Translations under genes and position numbers: made by a program | Part shown: positions 30,700 to 44,000 of the stretch, in pieces | Numbering within the stretch: the first letter of the stretch is position 1 | Layout: every line of letters starts with the position of its first letter | The notes under the pieces: generated by a model | What the model was told of the DNA's origin: nothing | The model's input: the letters and a program-made list of their open reading frames with translations, nothing else | Databases searched by the model: none | Source: Branchiostoma floridae | Lineage: Eukaryota > Chordata > Leptocardii > Amphioxiformes > Branchiostomatidae | Length of the DNA stretch: 64,000 nucleotides | Reading direction: 5' to 3' | Assembly (NCBI RefSeq): GCF_000003815.2 | Contig: NC_049992.1 | Location: 5,282,481 to 5,346,480, forward strand

Positions 30700-33600
30700 C
30701 ATCGACTACAAATCACTGAGTCATACAATCCGTTTTCCCACCTACGTAAGGCGATAGACTCAGGCCTGGTTTGACGCAATTCAACACGTATTTTCCTCTC
30801 GACCTTTGCACGTGTAGTAAAATCACTAACTTCGTGGTCTGCTGAATTTCCACGGCAATCTCTCCACCGATGTCTTCTTGACGAGTGCCCCGTATAAACG
30901 TTGACTTACGCCGACAGGACAATTTACCACCCGCCGCTCCTCACTACCGCATTTGGGCAAAACTCCTCGCCTCTTCTGCGACTGTTACACGAAGATTACG
31001 CACCCCATAAGCACGCGAACGTCACTGTCACGAAGCCTCTGTTGATAGGAAAATGATGTGAAATAATCTAGGTTCCAACACCGAAGGCGCCACATCAAAT
31101 GTCGTCAATATAAGCGAGGAGGGTGGAGAGATTCCGCCGCTGTAGGTGTAAGTTGTCTGGCTGTAAGAGCAAGATAACTCTGCGGCGTATGTTCTATCAT
31201 CGGGGGAACGCAGCTCAAACACCTTACTCCACATTAAATCACTACAAGCACACGCTTCCACGTCAGGACTGGCTCATTATCAACAACATTCATGAGAAGA
31301 GGGGGTGTCATCGGGATAGGGAACTACCTGGTAATACCACGTTTTCATTACCATATACGGCCAGGGATTAGATTAGTGACGCGCCTGGGAAAATTAGTAT
31401 GCTGTGGCCTAAATGTGTGCATTACTTGCCGGGGGAGATTTTTATTACCGGGGAATGGCAGCGTAAAAGTTCTTGAAAAGTGCTGTACTTTATTTTCGAT
31501 AATTTCATGACATGTGAAAAAAAGTTATTTTACAAATTAAAGTTCAGCGCTATTTTCAAATGGCGCACCCTGTTTAGGAGTACGTTGATTAAATCAGAAA
31601 TGCGTTATGTATCTCAAATCAAACGCAGCGGGAAATGTACTCACTACGAGATCGATCGCGAAACAACTGGATTTTGTGCTAAAAGTGCCTACGCCAACTT
31701 TGACGTCGTATAACTCCCGAATGACGTGTGGCAGGACTACGAAACTTGGTGACTTTTCCTAAGATATTGTTGGAAACAATTCTGTGAAAAAAATTTGAGT
31801 TTCTGATTTTTCGTGTTGCCATGGCAATGGGTTAAACGGTTGCCACAGTTCCACTGTCCTTTCACATAGTACCTTATACTTAATTAGACAATTAGCCTTT
31901 TATAGTCAATTTCATTTTTCTACACTGAGACTCTTAATGCAAGTAGCATCTGTTTCAAAACAATTTGTCTCAATATCTACAATTATTTGTTTATTCATTT
32001 ATTCATTGTAATCAATCATTACTCATTAATCATTAAACGATGCACCGGGCATTTTGATAAAAAATTGGATTTTAATAAGTAATTACTATGCAAGAGAGTG
32101 CTACTAGGTTCATCTTGATGAATATATTCATTTGACCTACAATAGATACATGGGTGATGTAGGGGTTTATGATTAAAAAAACAGTCCTTCCCTGTCAACT
32201 GTAATTCGTAGGTCTAGAAAAACCATCATGGTACTAAACTTAGAATTCTCAAGGCAAAGCAGACTGTTATTGAGAATTGGAAATACTAGTACATGTATGT
32301 ATTCTTTCTTCGTGGTAAACCACCTCATGGCGTAACAAACCAGGTTTGTAATTAATGAGCAGTAATTGCTGCATACCCAGACAGACTTATTTGATCCACT
32401 CACATAACAGTTGGGATGGAATCTTGCTCTTAAGGACAAGCATAATGCGTTCTTTGCCATTTTCGAAGCTTGGCTCTCCTTAAACAAGAGGTCTCCATTA
32501 ACAGTAAAGAGAGAGAAGCATTGTTCAAGAATATTAGAACCATAACACACATCTTTTACGTCGATGTAGGTTAGACATCCAGGTAATAAGATATGCCAAA
32601 GAGTAGTTACTCCAGCAACTGGATATGGTTTGGAAACGGTCAGTGAACGGTCAGTGAACTGACGAAAACTGGTGGATTCCAGTTCAAAAGTCTGACCGTC
32701 TGACTAACATTTCTCCCGGCGCTTCATTGTGGTTTTATACACAGGCACTTAATTAAGATAACTCAGAGATTATTGAATATGCACCTAAGCAAGGGAACCT
32801 TAAAGATAACCCCCAAAATTTACAAATATCAAATAATCAACTTATGATGTGATTCTTTAATAATTTTTCCTTCAAAGTCATCGTGAGTCTCGTCACGGAG
32901 AAGACCTAGGTTTAAAGCATGGTCTGTTAAAGATGATGAATGATACCCGGTTTTATAGGCCTCTGGTTTGACGTCAAAAATCACTCTGTGCACCAGCACT
33001 GCATGAGATCGCTGTGCAAATCATTTCATCTCGGTCCCAAGCCGCTTTATCATGCGCCAACGTCTGGTAGGAAGAAGCTGTAAAGACTTTACGATGACAA
33101 GACGAATATTTGTGATGTTGGATTCAATTCTTGCGGGTTCTCTCCATTGATAACGCCATTAGTGCCCGAAGGTTCCCCAGATATAGTTCTGCGGTATATG
33201 AATTTTAAAGACTTGAAGAAAAAAACTTCCTATGCACAAAAATGAGAAATTTTCGCGGAGGGGTTTACGTTTCCATGTTGCTTAAGCTATGACCTCTTCA
33301 TCGCAAACTTAAAAGCAGTGCAAAGTTGCACTTTTTGTCTACTGTCCGCTTACCCACTTTTTACAACTGAGAAACTAAAAAAACCCTCCACGAACACATT
33401 ATTTCCCGGCTAAAGCGAAGTCAAATATCCGTAAACCTAGAGCCCTTTTACATTACTCATAGTGTGAAACCTCTTACATTTGTATCAAATAATTACTTGA
33501 TGTGTTTGAGAATCGATGTTACAATCATCATCATCATTACACTATTGAAAAAAAAAACGTTACAAAATAAGTTATTAAGTTGGAATGAATTATTGCGGGT

Positions 33601-33775
33601 TTTCTTCATTGACAAGATTTCTTTTTCTTTGCCCCCTTGGGCCATTTAAGATCCATGAATGCACTTACTAGTCATCAAAGACTTTGCTGAAATTAAAATT
33701 AACGATGCCGCCCTGAGGTCTTTAATCTAAACGTAACGTGTGTAGAATACGTGCACTCTACTGTAAGCTTGGTAG
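30700..33775. other. Gene-poor stretch with one dispersed repeat
   Basis: No exon is recognised. The segment 31680-31820 shares gccaactttgacgtcgtataact-like and actacgaaacttggtgact strings with the reverse complement of 11345-11470. A small tandem and palindromic patch (aacggtcagtga twice, then tctgaccgtctgact) lies at 32634-32704. The rest is AT-rich and featureless to the eye. Confidence 0.4.
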
Positions 33776-33784
33776 ATCCTCACA

Positions 33785-34042
33785 GGTATATAATACGCTA
33801 AGGTTAAGGTTGTCCCATAGCCTTTTTGGGATTGTAGGGGCAGTGAGTTGTTATCCGCAGTGTCGAGGGTACGGTATTTTTGGAAGGCGGAGCCCAGCCC
33901 ACTCCTTCCGTTGCCTTTGACCACCCCAACCGAAGTTAGCTACCCATTTTTCAAAACTTTACGAAGGAGCCAACGTCCGGGAATTGAACCCGGGACCTCC
34001 AGATCTCTAGTCCGCAAGCCTAGTCACCGGCCCATTCGATAG
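33785..34042 (-). repeat. tRNA-derived SINE
   Basis: On the minus strand, near 34040, a tRNA-like head is followed by the B-box string cccgggttcaattcccgg, with an anticodon-arm-like agatctggaggtc before it. A non-tRNA body follows (aagtt-cggttggggtgg, aaggcggagc-type, actgcccctacaatccc) down to about 33790. This arrangement is that of a tRNA-derived SINE. The 5' A box is diverged, so I do not call a functional tRNA gene. Translation of the other strand gives a spurious peptide over the B box. Confidence 0.7.
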
Positions 34043-34049
34043 CCTCTAT

Positions 34050-35375
34050 GGCAGGCTTTCTTGGCAGTTTTTCGTCTTTTCGGCACACTTTTGATTCTCA
34101 TTTTTCTTACTGTGTCGCTAAAAAGTACTGTACGAGCCGGCAGCACAAGTGACCCACTTCAAATAGAAACGACCGGCAAACGTGTAGCTAGAAAATACGA
34201 AAAAGGACCAAAGAGCCTGCTATAGAGGCTAGCCATTCGACACCATTAGATGCATACCTCATGCATTTCCTACCACATCAATGTCAAGTACATGTATTGA
34301 AGTACTTCTAGTTGATTATTTTCCAAGCTTCCCTCGGGTTCCGTTCTAGTTCATCATAACTGTGATTGTTACGGAGATCTACAGAGCTTATCAACAGCAC
34401 ACTAGGAACACCTGGCTGAGTTAGAGCCTTGTGGGTGCACTGGGAATTACGCTCACAGAAAATACGTAGACTTAATTCTGATAGGGGTTTATGGTTGGTG
34501 CCACTGTGATATCGTATAATGACATAATCTCCAAGCAGATCCCAAAGCTGGCCAGGGAGTATAGCCGGCTAAGGGAGTCAAATGGGCACCTACGGGAAGT
34601 TTGATACTATACATTACGCACCGTGGATCTGGTTGGAGATTGATAATGACATGAAGATTTGATTGAAACATTGTATGGCATCATGTGGGCACCCTTAAAC
34701 TGATGCGAGCGTGCAAAGACAGACGTACGTTGAGCAAAAAAAGAAAGCACCAAGATAAAGTCTAAAAGACAACCCTTCTTGAATAGATCATAAGTTGAAC
34801 TTGATGTATAGGTTTGGAAGGGGGGGGGGAGGTCTAGTCTAAGTACAGGTAACTATCAACTTGTTGTGGAATGAAATTTTGTATTAAAGTGGCTGATAGA
34901 ACTATATAAAGACCAGATAATGTAAAGTATAGGCTTCAGTATGCTACAGGCACCCATGCAGTTAACATCAGTGGTGGCCTGGCAGAGAAAGTTTACCAAG
35001 TACAAGTAACTCTTCAAATCATGTTTGAAATCTAGAGACAACAGATAAGAAATTGAAGTTAAGACTGCACATCATAAAGTAATTCGCTTGAAGAACACTT
35101 AGCCCAGAATATGAAGTAATGAGAACACTGGATTGATGTTCAGTGTGACATCAGCTGGCAGCTATGCCCTGTGTGAGAAATCCCCAGGTTTACAGCTGTG
35201 TATAATACAAGCTTGTTAAATGAATATGAAAAGTTTCCCATCCTGCTGAGATAACGTTAAGCACACTCCAAGGATTTAAACAAGACGCTGGCGCAGATGT
35301 TGCCCACTAGTGACTTGTCTAGATTATTTCATGAGTAAAATCTCATCTGTTCTCTTGGGTCCTTCATTTAAAGGC
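34050..35375. other. Intergenic, no feature seen
   Basis: No coding exon, RNA gene or clear repeat was recognised. A G-run is present at 34818-34831. Confidence 0.4.
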
Positions 35376-35379
35376 ACTT

Positions 35380-35612
35380 AAGGTGGTATGTCAGTGCACT
35401 TGTGGTACCATTGCGGCACTGCGGGGTTCGTTCAGTGTGGCACTGTTGTGTTATTTCCGCAGATCTTTATGACTTATATATTGTGTAATACGTAAAAGAT
35501 GACCAAAAAAATACACAAAATGTAAGAAAATTCGTTCATAACCTCTGAATTTTTAAGCGTTCGAACCTCTCAGTGCCGAATTGTTGCCCCAAGTGCAGCG
35601 AGATACCACCTT
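35380..35612. mobile_element. 233-bp MITE with aaggtggtat termini
   Basis: Left aaggtggtat.tc..tgcacttg and right caagtgca..ga.ataccacctt are inverted complements. Flanking bases are tta (left) and taa (right), compatible with a TWA target. The element has no ORF. Confidence 0.75.
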
Positions 35613-35867
35613 AAAGCAGCTTCCAAGTGCACCTATACATACATGATACCTGATTAATACTGTGGTAGTTTGATGGGTGTTTTCTCCATGGGTAACATCT
35701 GCCGCGGGGTACCATATTTCATACACGGGGAATTGGATGGTTATTATGACATTATATCTGGGGTGTGCAGAACGTGGATATTACTGATGCTGAATCAGTA
35801 GCACTCTTGAAAATGTCGTTTTGTTATCTTCACTAAAAAGAATATTGAGAATACTAGCTTAACGTTT

Positions 35868-36050
35868 ATGTGTGTGTGTGTGTGTGTGTATCTGTATGTG
35901 TGTGTGTGTGCGTGTCTCTGTGTGTGTGTGTGTGTGTGCAGCCGGTGTGTGTTTGTTTGTGTGTATGCGTGTGTGTGTGTGTGCGTGTGTGTCTGTGTAT
36001 GCGTGTGTGTGTGTGTGTTTGTGTTTGTGTGTGTATGTGTATGTGTGGAC
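35868..36050. repeat. GT microsatellite
   Basis: A long interrupted (GT)n tract with tgtatgcgtg and tttgtttgtg variants. Confidence 0.97.
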
Positions 36051-36819
36051 ACGATAAATCAAGAAGGCTGAGATCAATTGTATTGATATTTTGTAGATTT
36101 GTAGGTCTTGGCAAAACCTCAAATTCATTACCAATAGATTTTGGTCTTACTAGCAGTTTCTTGTGGCACCGCAGTGAAATGTCCGGTTTTCATATCTTAA
36201 GATCTGAAAACTGCGCGGTCACCAATTTGGAGTAGATTTCATCCCCCTAACAGCTCCTTCTTCCTTTTTGTAGAGTATATCTGAAGATGGGCTTGACGAA
36301 TAGTTATTTTTTTGGGTATAAAGGTACTTTAGTTGTGTCAGAAGTAAGGCACTGGTGGATTTATGTATACAGATATTACATGTGCTTGTGTGAATCTACG
36401 CTGACATTGACGCATGTTCCCAGCTGGAAGATTTGCGATTTGGATTCCAGAAACGAGCTTGCTGATTTAAAACTCAAAGCATGATTTCCTTGTAGACAGA
36501 CACAAGCGGCAGTTAACACCAGGATGGATGCTACTGCACACATACTTTAGAACCAACATGTGACTTGCAACTTACAGAGCGTATAAAGAGAAACTAGTCA
36601 TTTTGACGATAAACGCATATATAAGCAAGAAGAACAGAAAATGAATACTGGCTAACCGTTTTGAAGACTTTGCTTCTTAAAGTTTGATTACTGTACATGG
36701 CAATTTCTGACATATTCGTGATTTGATCTCGTTTTATATCCATATAATTTATCTTACACAGAAAACCCCAAGCAGTTCTTGAGTTTTTCATCGAAGCTCA
36801 TTCCTCCTTCGCGCTGGTG

Positions 36820-37085
36820 AAACAAGCTATCTGCCACCAAAAAAATCAAGACCATAGCATGTCCAGGTCAAAAGACAAAAAATGGAAGTTCTGATGCAGT
36901 ACCAAGGTCACATACTAGGGGGCCAAAATTATCTTTAATCCTCGTCTTTCCAACACCTGCCTTGTAAACATACCAAATATCATTGAAATCATTGAAATCC
37001 ATCAAGGGGTTCTTAAGTTATGCAGACTACAAAAATTTGGAAACACACACACACGGAAACACAGACACACCCAAAACTGTATACG
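36820..37085. repeat. Copy of dispersed repeat with CA tail
   Basis: Contains gccaccaaaaaaatcaag, gcatgtccaggtcaaaag, tactagggggccaaaat, ttcttaagttatgcagact and ends in acacacacacacggaaacac. The order matches the family at 42150-42340 and, inverted, at 17685-18130. Confidence 0.65.
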
Positions 37086-37242
37086 TATCTCCATTTAAAT
37101 TGAGAAAAATACAGTGGCTACAGATATGAACTGATCCCCCACCGAGCCACGCACGTAAGAAGTTTAATAGACGGCTGTAACAGACGGGACAACGTACTGT
37201 AGTGTCGTGCCGGGTTTAGATATAAGAACATTAACACGCTTT

Positions 37243-38045
37243 TAGTGAATCCCATGGCTTACTACAACGTGCCGCATAATGGCTGGCTTCAAGAAGCTCT
37301 CCAAGGAAATATATAAGCACCTTTTAAAGTAAGCTTCGAGAGAAAACATTTATTTTTGCCGGGTATTACCTTTTATAATTAGTTCATGATAGAATGTCAG
37401 CCACTGCAGACATTGTGCTATATCAAGGTTACTAAAGGTATAGTAAACCCCATGGCTTACATCAACATGCCGCATAATGATTGGCTTTAATAAGCTCCCC
37501 AAGGAAATATGGAAGCAATTTTTAAAGGAAGCTTCGAGAGAAAACAGCTATTTTTGCAGAATATTGCCTTTTAGTTCATGATAGAATTTAAGCCACTGCA
37601 GAGATTTTTGACAGTGTGCTATATCAAGGTTACTAAAGGTATAGTGAATCCCATGGCTTACGTCAACATGCTGCATAATGGTTGGCTAACTTGGCTTTAA
37701 AAAGCTCTCCAAGGAAATATAGAAGCACTTTTTAAAGGAAGCTTCGGGAGAAAACATTTATTTTGCAGAGTATTACCCTTTAATTCATGATAGAATTTCA
37801 ACTACTGCAGAGATTTTTGACATTGTGCTATATCAAGGTTACTAAAGGTATAGTGAATCCCATGGCTTACGTCAACATGCTGCATAATGGTTGGCTTTAA
37901 AAAGCTCTCCAAGGAAATATAGAAGCACTTTTTAAAGGAAGCTTCGAGAGAAAACAACTATTTTTGCAGAGTATTATCTTTTAGTTTATGATAAAATTTC
38001 AGCTACATAAGAGAGTTTTGACATTGACGCCATATGAAGGTTACT
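37243..38045. repeat. Four tandem copies of a 200-bp satellite
   Basis: Each unit runs from a cccatggcttac.tcaacatg start through ctctccaaggaaatat, ttaaaggaagcttcgagag, agttcatgatagaatttcag and ctatatcaaggttac to taaaggtatag. Units start at about 37250, 37449, 37649 and 37858. The last two are the most alike; the fourth decays at its end. No coding potential is evident. Confidence 0.92.
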
Positions 38046-39785
38046 TGCATTCCATTAGAAGAGGTGCACAGAAATAGCTTGTGTCGTATATTCTTGTGTC
38101 GTTATACATCATATATCAGCGAGTTCTTGGAATCAACTATCATGTTTTCTCTGTCATGGCTGATGGAAGATAAGAGGTTCAGTGAGCCAAGGAGGTCAAA
38201 ATTTTGATTTTAACGTCCTTGAGCGAGCTAAACTGGTTTTAAGTCGATTTCTTCTAAACTAAGAGGACAACGTATACAAATACATGAACACGTTTGAGTT
38301 GATGTACACATGTATATCCCGTGTGTTTTTCAGGCTCTCTTTCAAATCAGACTAAGATTGAAGTAGGGGAAATCCTACAACAACCAACAAATTAATTCCG
38401 TTAGACCTCAGACCTTATAGATAACTGCTATATCAGAAGGGAGACAGAAACGGCTTTAATTACAAAGAGGGTATCTTTAAACGATAAAACTAAACCCTAG
38501 GGTGGCAATCCACTAAGCTCCCAGCTCTCACTAAGAACTATATATAACCGTATAACATAATGTGTCTTAATGGACCAAAGAGAGGTAGAGTAAGATTAGC
38601 ATCTCACTCTCAGGGTGTACTGCAATGTCTTACGAGGCCCCAGCATGTTAATTTTATAACGTCCTTGCGTGCATTTAATTTTGCCTGATAGACACAGAGG
38701 AAATAAAAATTGTTACCCTCAGGCTTAGGCGATGGTGCACATGGTAATAAGAAAATACAGAAAATGAGAGGATATATGCATACGACGTAGTGACATTAGT
38801 GAGTTAGCATTGAGTGTACTACTTGGCAACCACATTAGTGTAACTTGTTCTTGAATATTATACTAATTTTACTACAGATGTTGGCACATACAAGAGGGTA
38901 TTTGCACGCCTTCTTCGTAGGAGTTGTTTTGACAGATTATTCGAGAAGCTCGGTGGTCAGACGTGTGTTGGAAAATTATTATGTATACATCGGGTCAGAT
39001 TAAGAAGGTATGAAGTAATTGTTTATGTTTAATGTTTCTTGTATGTAACTTATGCTAGTCTCTACTGTGTATTCAACGCAAAACCACCAGCAGGGTTGAA
39101 CATAACATAACATGACAGATAAAGCTTATCAAAATCTCAATGGACCAACCCTGACTGCCCAACTCAATTAGAACTTCAACCAACAGTAGCGTGGAAACTT
39201 TCGGTTCGACTAATGAACGAGTGAAATTTTGTTTTAATTTGGCATTTCAAGGAGGTTGGTCGGTGCTTGTGACGTCTTGTATTGTAGTAGCTTCAACATG
39301 TGCATGTATCTGCAAAGTATTTTTGTTGTGACCTGTACTCATTCGTTAAGGTCAATTTACATATTAAAGGCCGGTAATTATGCTCTCCCATGCTCGTGGG
39401 ACAGAGATCAATCAATCAATCGTTCGCATGCATCATATGTTGATGCGTGGCGGCTACAGACAGTTCAGACAAGTAATCCTGGTGACGAGAGTGGGCATAC
39501 GTCATTGTGTGTGGGGAGGTGGGCTTTGTTATGTTTGCAACATTCTGTGTCGATGAACAAATCTTCTACTTGTATGAACTTGTTGAACAATGAAACATTC
39601 GACAGCGTGATTCCTTGAGGCATCTTACATACCACAGATAGAAAACGTCATCAATTGTGGCGACCATCTTCATCATGCAACAACAGTAAAAATGTTTAAG
39701 CTGTATACTGAACGTAGGAAACTCTATACTGTATGTAGGAAACTCGGCAAACCCTAACTCCAAGTCTTCGGACAAAAGGACGGCA
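38046..39785. other. Intergenic, no feature seen
   Basis: No supported gene. The open frame at 39256-39618 has no domain, start context or splice logic that would support it. Confidence 0.4.
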
Positions 39786-39794
39786 CCGAACTTT

Positions 39795-40135
39795 CAATTT
39801 TATCTACAAAGAAGGCTGGACGCCATGCCGACTGACCACCGCCCCGACAGGCAACAGGGACGAGCCCTTCTTCCCGGCGTGCGGTGAGGAGACCCGCGGC
39901 CGGGGAGCCTGGATGGGAGGGGGCGGCCACAGGTTCGAGTCACCCCGACTAGCGTCGTCCCTCCGTACGATACGGCCGTGGCTCTCGTGTGTGGCCCCGA
40001 ACATCCGCTCTTTTGTGCAAATGATAATGAGTCGGTCTTCCAACCTGTTGAGAGCTGGACGTTTGAGAACAACAGGGTAAAATGGAAGACCGGAGAAGGG
40101 TACATTCAGGGTTAGAGAGAGACGGGACCAAACAG
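39795..40135. other. GC- and CpG-rich island of unknown nature
   Basis: A 340-bp GC- and CpG-rich patch in AT-rich surroundings. It includes ggttcgagtcacc, a B-box-like string, on the plus strand at 39931-39943, and an open frame of about 80-100 codons on the minus strand with no recognised domain. It could be a diverged Pol III-type repeat or an exon of an unknown gene. Confidence 0.3.
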
Positions 40136-40734
40136 GAGAGGCACGAAAATGGCGCGGGTCCAGGTATTTATACTTCTAGTGACATCATGATGAGCAAGCC
40201 AATGAGAAAGTCATGAATTTTGATGATTCCACCTGAGACAAGGGGTGTATTATTTTATGAAACAGTGCGATTACAACGGCCAACAATGATTGTAACTTTA
40301 TCTCATCAATACATACATATTACAACATATTGACAGCAATTTCAATAAATCAAATCAAATCAATAGTCAATAAACTTGGCATATATTCTAATGCTAAAAT
40401 TTTGCGTTTTAAGCCGAACACACGTCGTTTTCGGATGTATATTGCACTGCTATTAGGTGCGAAAATACTCTTAAATAACCCGTAAACGTGTGAAGAACTA
40501 TGTCTTCAGAAGTGGATTGAGCAGCAGTATTAAAACGACACTTAATATGAATTTGTGTTATTTATTGCAAAGCTTGACATTCAGCTTGCCAAGAGTCATT
40601 TTGATACTGAAATTCTGCGTTAGAGGCGAACATGCGCCATTTGTGGCGTGTATTGCATTGCTATTAGGTGCACAAATACTCTTATAGATAACCGAAAATA
40701 ATTTCATCAGGTTGGTAAAATCATAGGACATAGG

Positions 40735-40913
40735 AGTTTTCTTTTACACAACCAGTTTTTCTCACCTGCTGACGTTTCCACAAAAGCGCCACCTACATCG
40801 GCTACATATAGCGGCGAGAAGCAGAACTCCAGTTAGAAGCTCTGAGGAAGATATGTCTGACAGACATCGAAACGTCTGCAGGTGAGAAAAACTGATTGTG
40901 TAAAAGAAAACTG
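40735..40913. mobile_element. MITE with hammerhead-like core
   Basis: Inverted ends cttttacacaaccagttttt and aaaaactgattgtgtaaaag frame a core shared with 14836-14982. On the plus strand ctgagga, a hairpin (atgtctgacagacat) and gaaac follow in order. The downstream cgtctgcaggtgag pairs with the upstream ctcacctgctgacg. Confidence 0.7.
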
Positions 40914-41029
40914 TTATGTACTCTTAAGTACCTTAGAAAGGTGTGAACATGCGTATGTGTATGTGCGCACTTGTTTTGGCGCCAATAAAACCATTCATTC
41001 ATTCATTTATTCATTCAACAACTCTGTAC

Positions 41030-44000
41030 TCAGAAGAGGACAGAACAGCAGGACAGCGCCGCCTGCACTTTCCCCAGCTCGTACAGAGGAACCTCCACAC
41101 GTGCACAGTCTGGGAGCTTATCCGCAAACACCTACAGAGAAAGCAAGCAAAATGGCAAAATCATGTAAGTACGTGGCAACAAAAATGACGATTGTGAAGA
41201 CAAAAATCATACTAATGATTGCAATAGCCAGATTTTTCATACACTAACCCATTTATGTATCACAATTTTGGCAAATTCCATCTCTTTTACTGCATACGGA
41301 AAACAAGTCAAATCCATCACGTAGCTTAAGTAGAAGTAGATTTCGAATAGATGTTATTTCCCATATAATTTATCTATGAGTTTGTTTGTTTGTTTATTTT
41401 CATACACCTGGGTAGCCTATTCAGTGCTGGTACACTGGTTTTCAATAGGGCCCAGTATTCACATATACATACAAGGAAATAAAAACAACTTACAGAGAGA
41501 AAGTAGACAATACGTCGGAAACATATAAATACAACTGAAACATGAAAGACATAGATAAATCAAAATCATAATCCGATCCAAGGTCAACAGTTTGGGAGGT
41601 CAGTCTCATTTTCATTCTTCGTTAAGTATATGATAATGCATACCGCTGCTTTACTTTGTTTGCAATTATACTTCGGGCATTAACTTGCAATAAAGTTATT
41701 ATCAATATTATCATTGATGTTGTAGTAAAAGTACACGAATAAGTACAAGTCTGCATAGACTGACTGACTGACAGAAGTAGTAGTGACGTTCATGATGTTG
41801 TTACCTCACAGTTCCAGTGCCCCTCCGTTTGTGCGCAGTGTAAGAGTGTCCCGTTCACGTAAATACATTAAGTGGTGTTACATGACGTATGTTGTAATAA
41901 AAAAGTAAAGGCACACGAATAAATAAAACTGTGATGTTGTTACCTCACAGTTCCAGTGCCCCTCCGTTTGTGCGCAGTGTAAGAGTGTCCCGTTCACGTA
42001 TATACAGTCCACAGCGTGGCAGTCCGGTAACCACAGAGGCTGGTAGGACGATACACCTTTCCTACGGATGACCTAAAATAATACGAAGAGCATACATGTC
42101 TAATGGAAAAGGCTTTTCATGCTTTTCAAACATGACATAACGATCTAGATTTTGAATGCTCCCGGTCCGCAGTACCACAACAACACGCTAGGGGCCCAAA
42201 ATCTAATCGTTTCAAGGTCTGATCAAGACCTACCCATGTATACGTACCAAATAGCAAGACAATCCATCAAAGTTTTCTGGAGCGATGCTAGTCAATTACA
42301 TACTTACACACAGACGCAAACACAAACGCGACGGAAACATAATAATGTGTGAAAAGCCATTCGCCCGGCGCAATTCTGTGCCAGTGCGATGACGTCAGGT
42401 GCGGCGCAGCAGACCACACCTTTTATTGATCACGTTAAAAAAGGGCGCCGGTTTCATTGATCACGTTGTACAAGTTGAAAAAATACTCTATACGTACGTC
42501 CCAAGCTAACCGCCCGGCGCTGTTCTGTGCCAGGGCGATGACGCCAGGTGCGGCGCAGCAGGCCACGCCCTTCAGGTGGAACTCAGGTGGGTACAGCGGG
42601 ATGGCGTGCACTGGGTACTCTGGGAACGTGGCGGCCAGGATACGGTGACCAAGCCAGTTGGACTGGGTCGAGTCTCCCACGAAAAATTCTGTGCCTGCAA
42701 TTATGGAAATAACTTTTGATTTTGCATTTAAAAAACGACATATTTCTCACCAAGGCCGCCAACATTATCAAAAAAAAAGTGTGGCAATAAAAATTATTGC
42801 CATGGCGACGGTGCAAAACAATACAATCCGTCGACCCCTTCTTGAGTTATCCCCTTTCAAAGTCTGACAGCAAACCTGTCCTGCAGTTCCAAAACAAGCC
42901 GCTGGGGGGGGGGGGGCAAACCTATACCACTAACTCAGGCATCAAGAGCTGTCTACCACTTAAAATGCATAGCCGCAGCATGTCCAAAACTCGAGATATC
43001 AAACCAGGAAGTTCCGCAGCAGTAAAGTAACCGGCCGCTAGGGGGCCCAAAATCTAATCGTTTCCAGGTCTCAACAAGGCCTACCCACATTTATATATTT
43101 ATCTATTCATTTTCATTTCTTCATTTTTATTTATCTATTTTTATTTATTTATTTTTTATTTATTTTGATTTATTTTTTATTTTTTATTTATTTATTTTTA
43201 TTTATTTTTTTTATTTTTTTACTTATTTGTGTTCCTTTTTTTAATTGTATATTTATTTGTTCATTTTTATCTAATTTTTTATTTGCTTATTTTTATTTGT
43301 TTATTTATTTTATTATTTTTTGTTTATTTGTTTGTTTATTTTGTTAATTTATTTATTTATTTGTTTGTTTGTTTATTTATTTGTTTATTTATTTATTTAT
43401 TTTTTGTTTGTTTATTTAGTTATTTACCTATTTATTTATACCGGGTATCAGTACCATCCATCCAGGCGTTCTCAAGTTATGGTGGTCTTCTACAAACACA
43501 CACACACATACAAACGCTACCCAAAATATAACGTTCTTGGCGAAGGTAACTATCACATCGCTATCTCACAAACCTCCACATGTTATACATCATTTAAGCA
43601 CAAACAATGCTTGTTTCACACATCGGTTTGCATTTTTGAAACAAAAATATCAAGGGTGAAGAAGGCTACCAAACTTTCCAAGTTTGCACACGTATATCGG
43701 CATGTGCCATGCGACTGGAAAACTTACCCGTGGAGGTAATGGTTCAGTCCAGCATGATGCAACTACGCACGCGCGGAATCTACATTCCTGACATTCCTGT
43801 GGAAGTTTTGGAATTCTTTGCAAATGGTCCCACACTATACTATTAGGCTCGCCCATCAGGCGTCGCCAAAAACAAACTTAAACCTTANNNNNNNNNNNNN
43901 NNNNNNNNNNNNNNNNNNNNNNNNNNNNNNNNNNNNNNNNNNNNNNNNNNNNNNNNNNNNNNNNNNNNNNNNNNNNNNNNNNNNNNNTAAGAAGGTTTAA

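Noticed and set aside
33848-34042. Open frame containing GIEPGTSRSLVRK
   Set aside because: This peptide is the translation of the tRNA B-box region of a SINE, not a protein gene.
33965-34042. Possible functional tRNA gene on the minus strand
   Set aside because: The B box is good but the A box and acceptor stem are not convincing, and a SINE body follows.
35795-36235. Several overlapping open frames on both strands
   Set aside because: Produced entirely by the GT microsatellite.
39256-39618. 120-codon plus-strand open frame
   Set aside because: No domain, signal or splice logic; composition looks random.
43165-43531. Leu/Phe/Ile/Tyr-rich open frames resembling membrane proteins
   Set aside because: Translation of a TTTA-rich simple repeat; no start context or other support.
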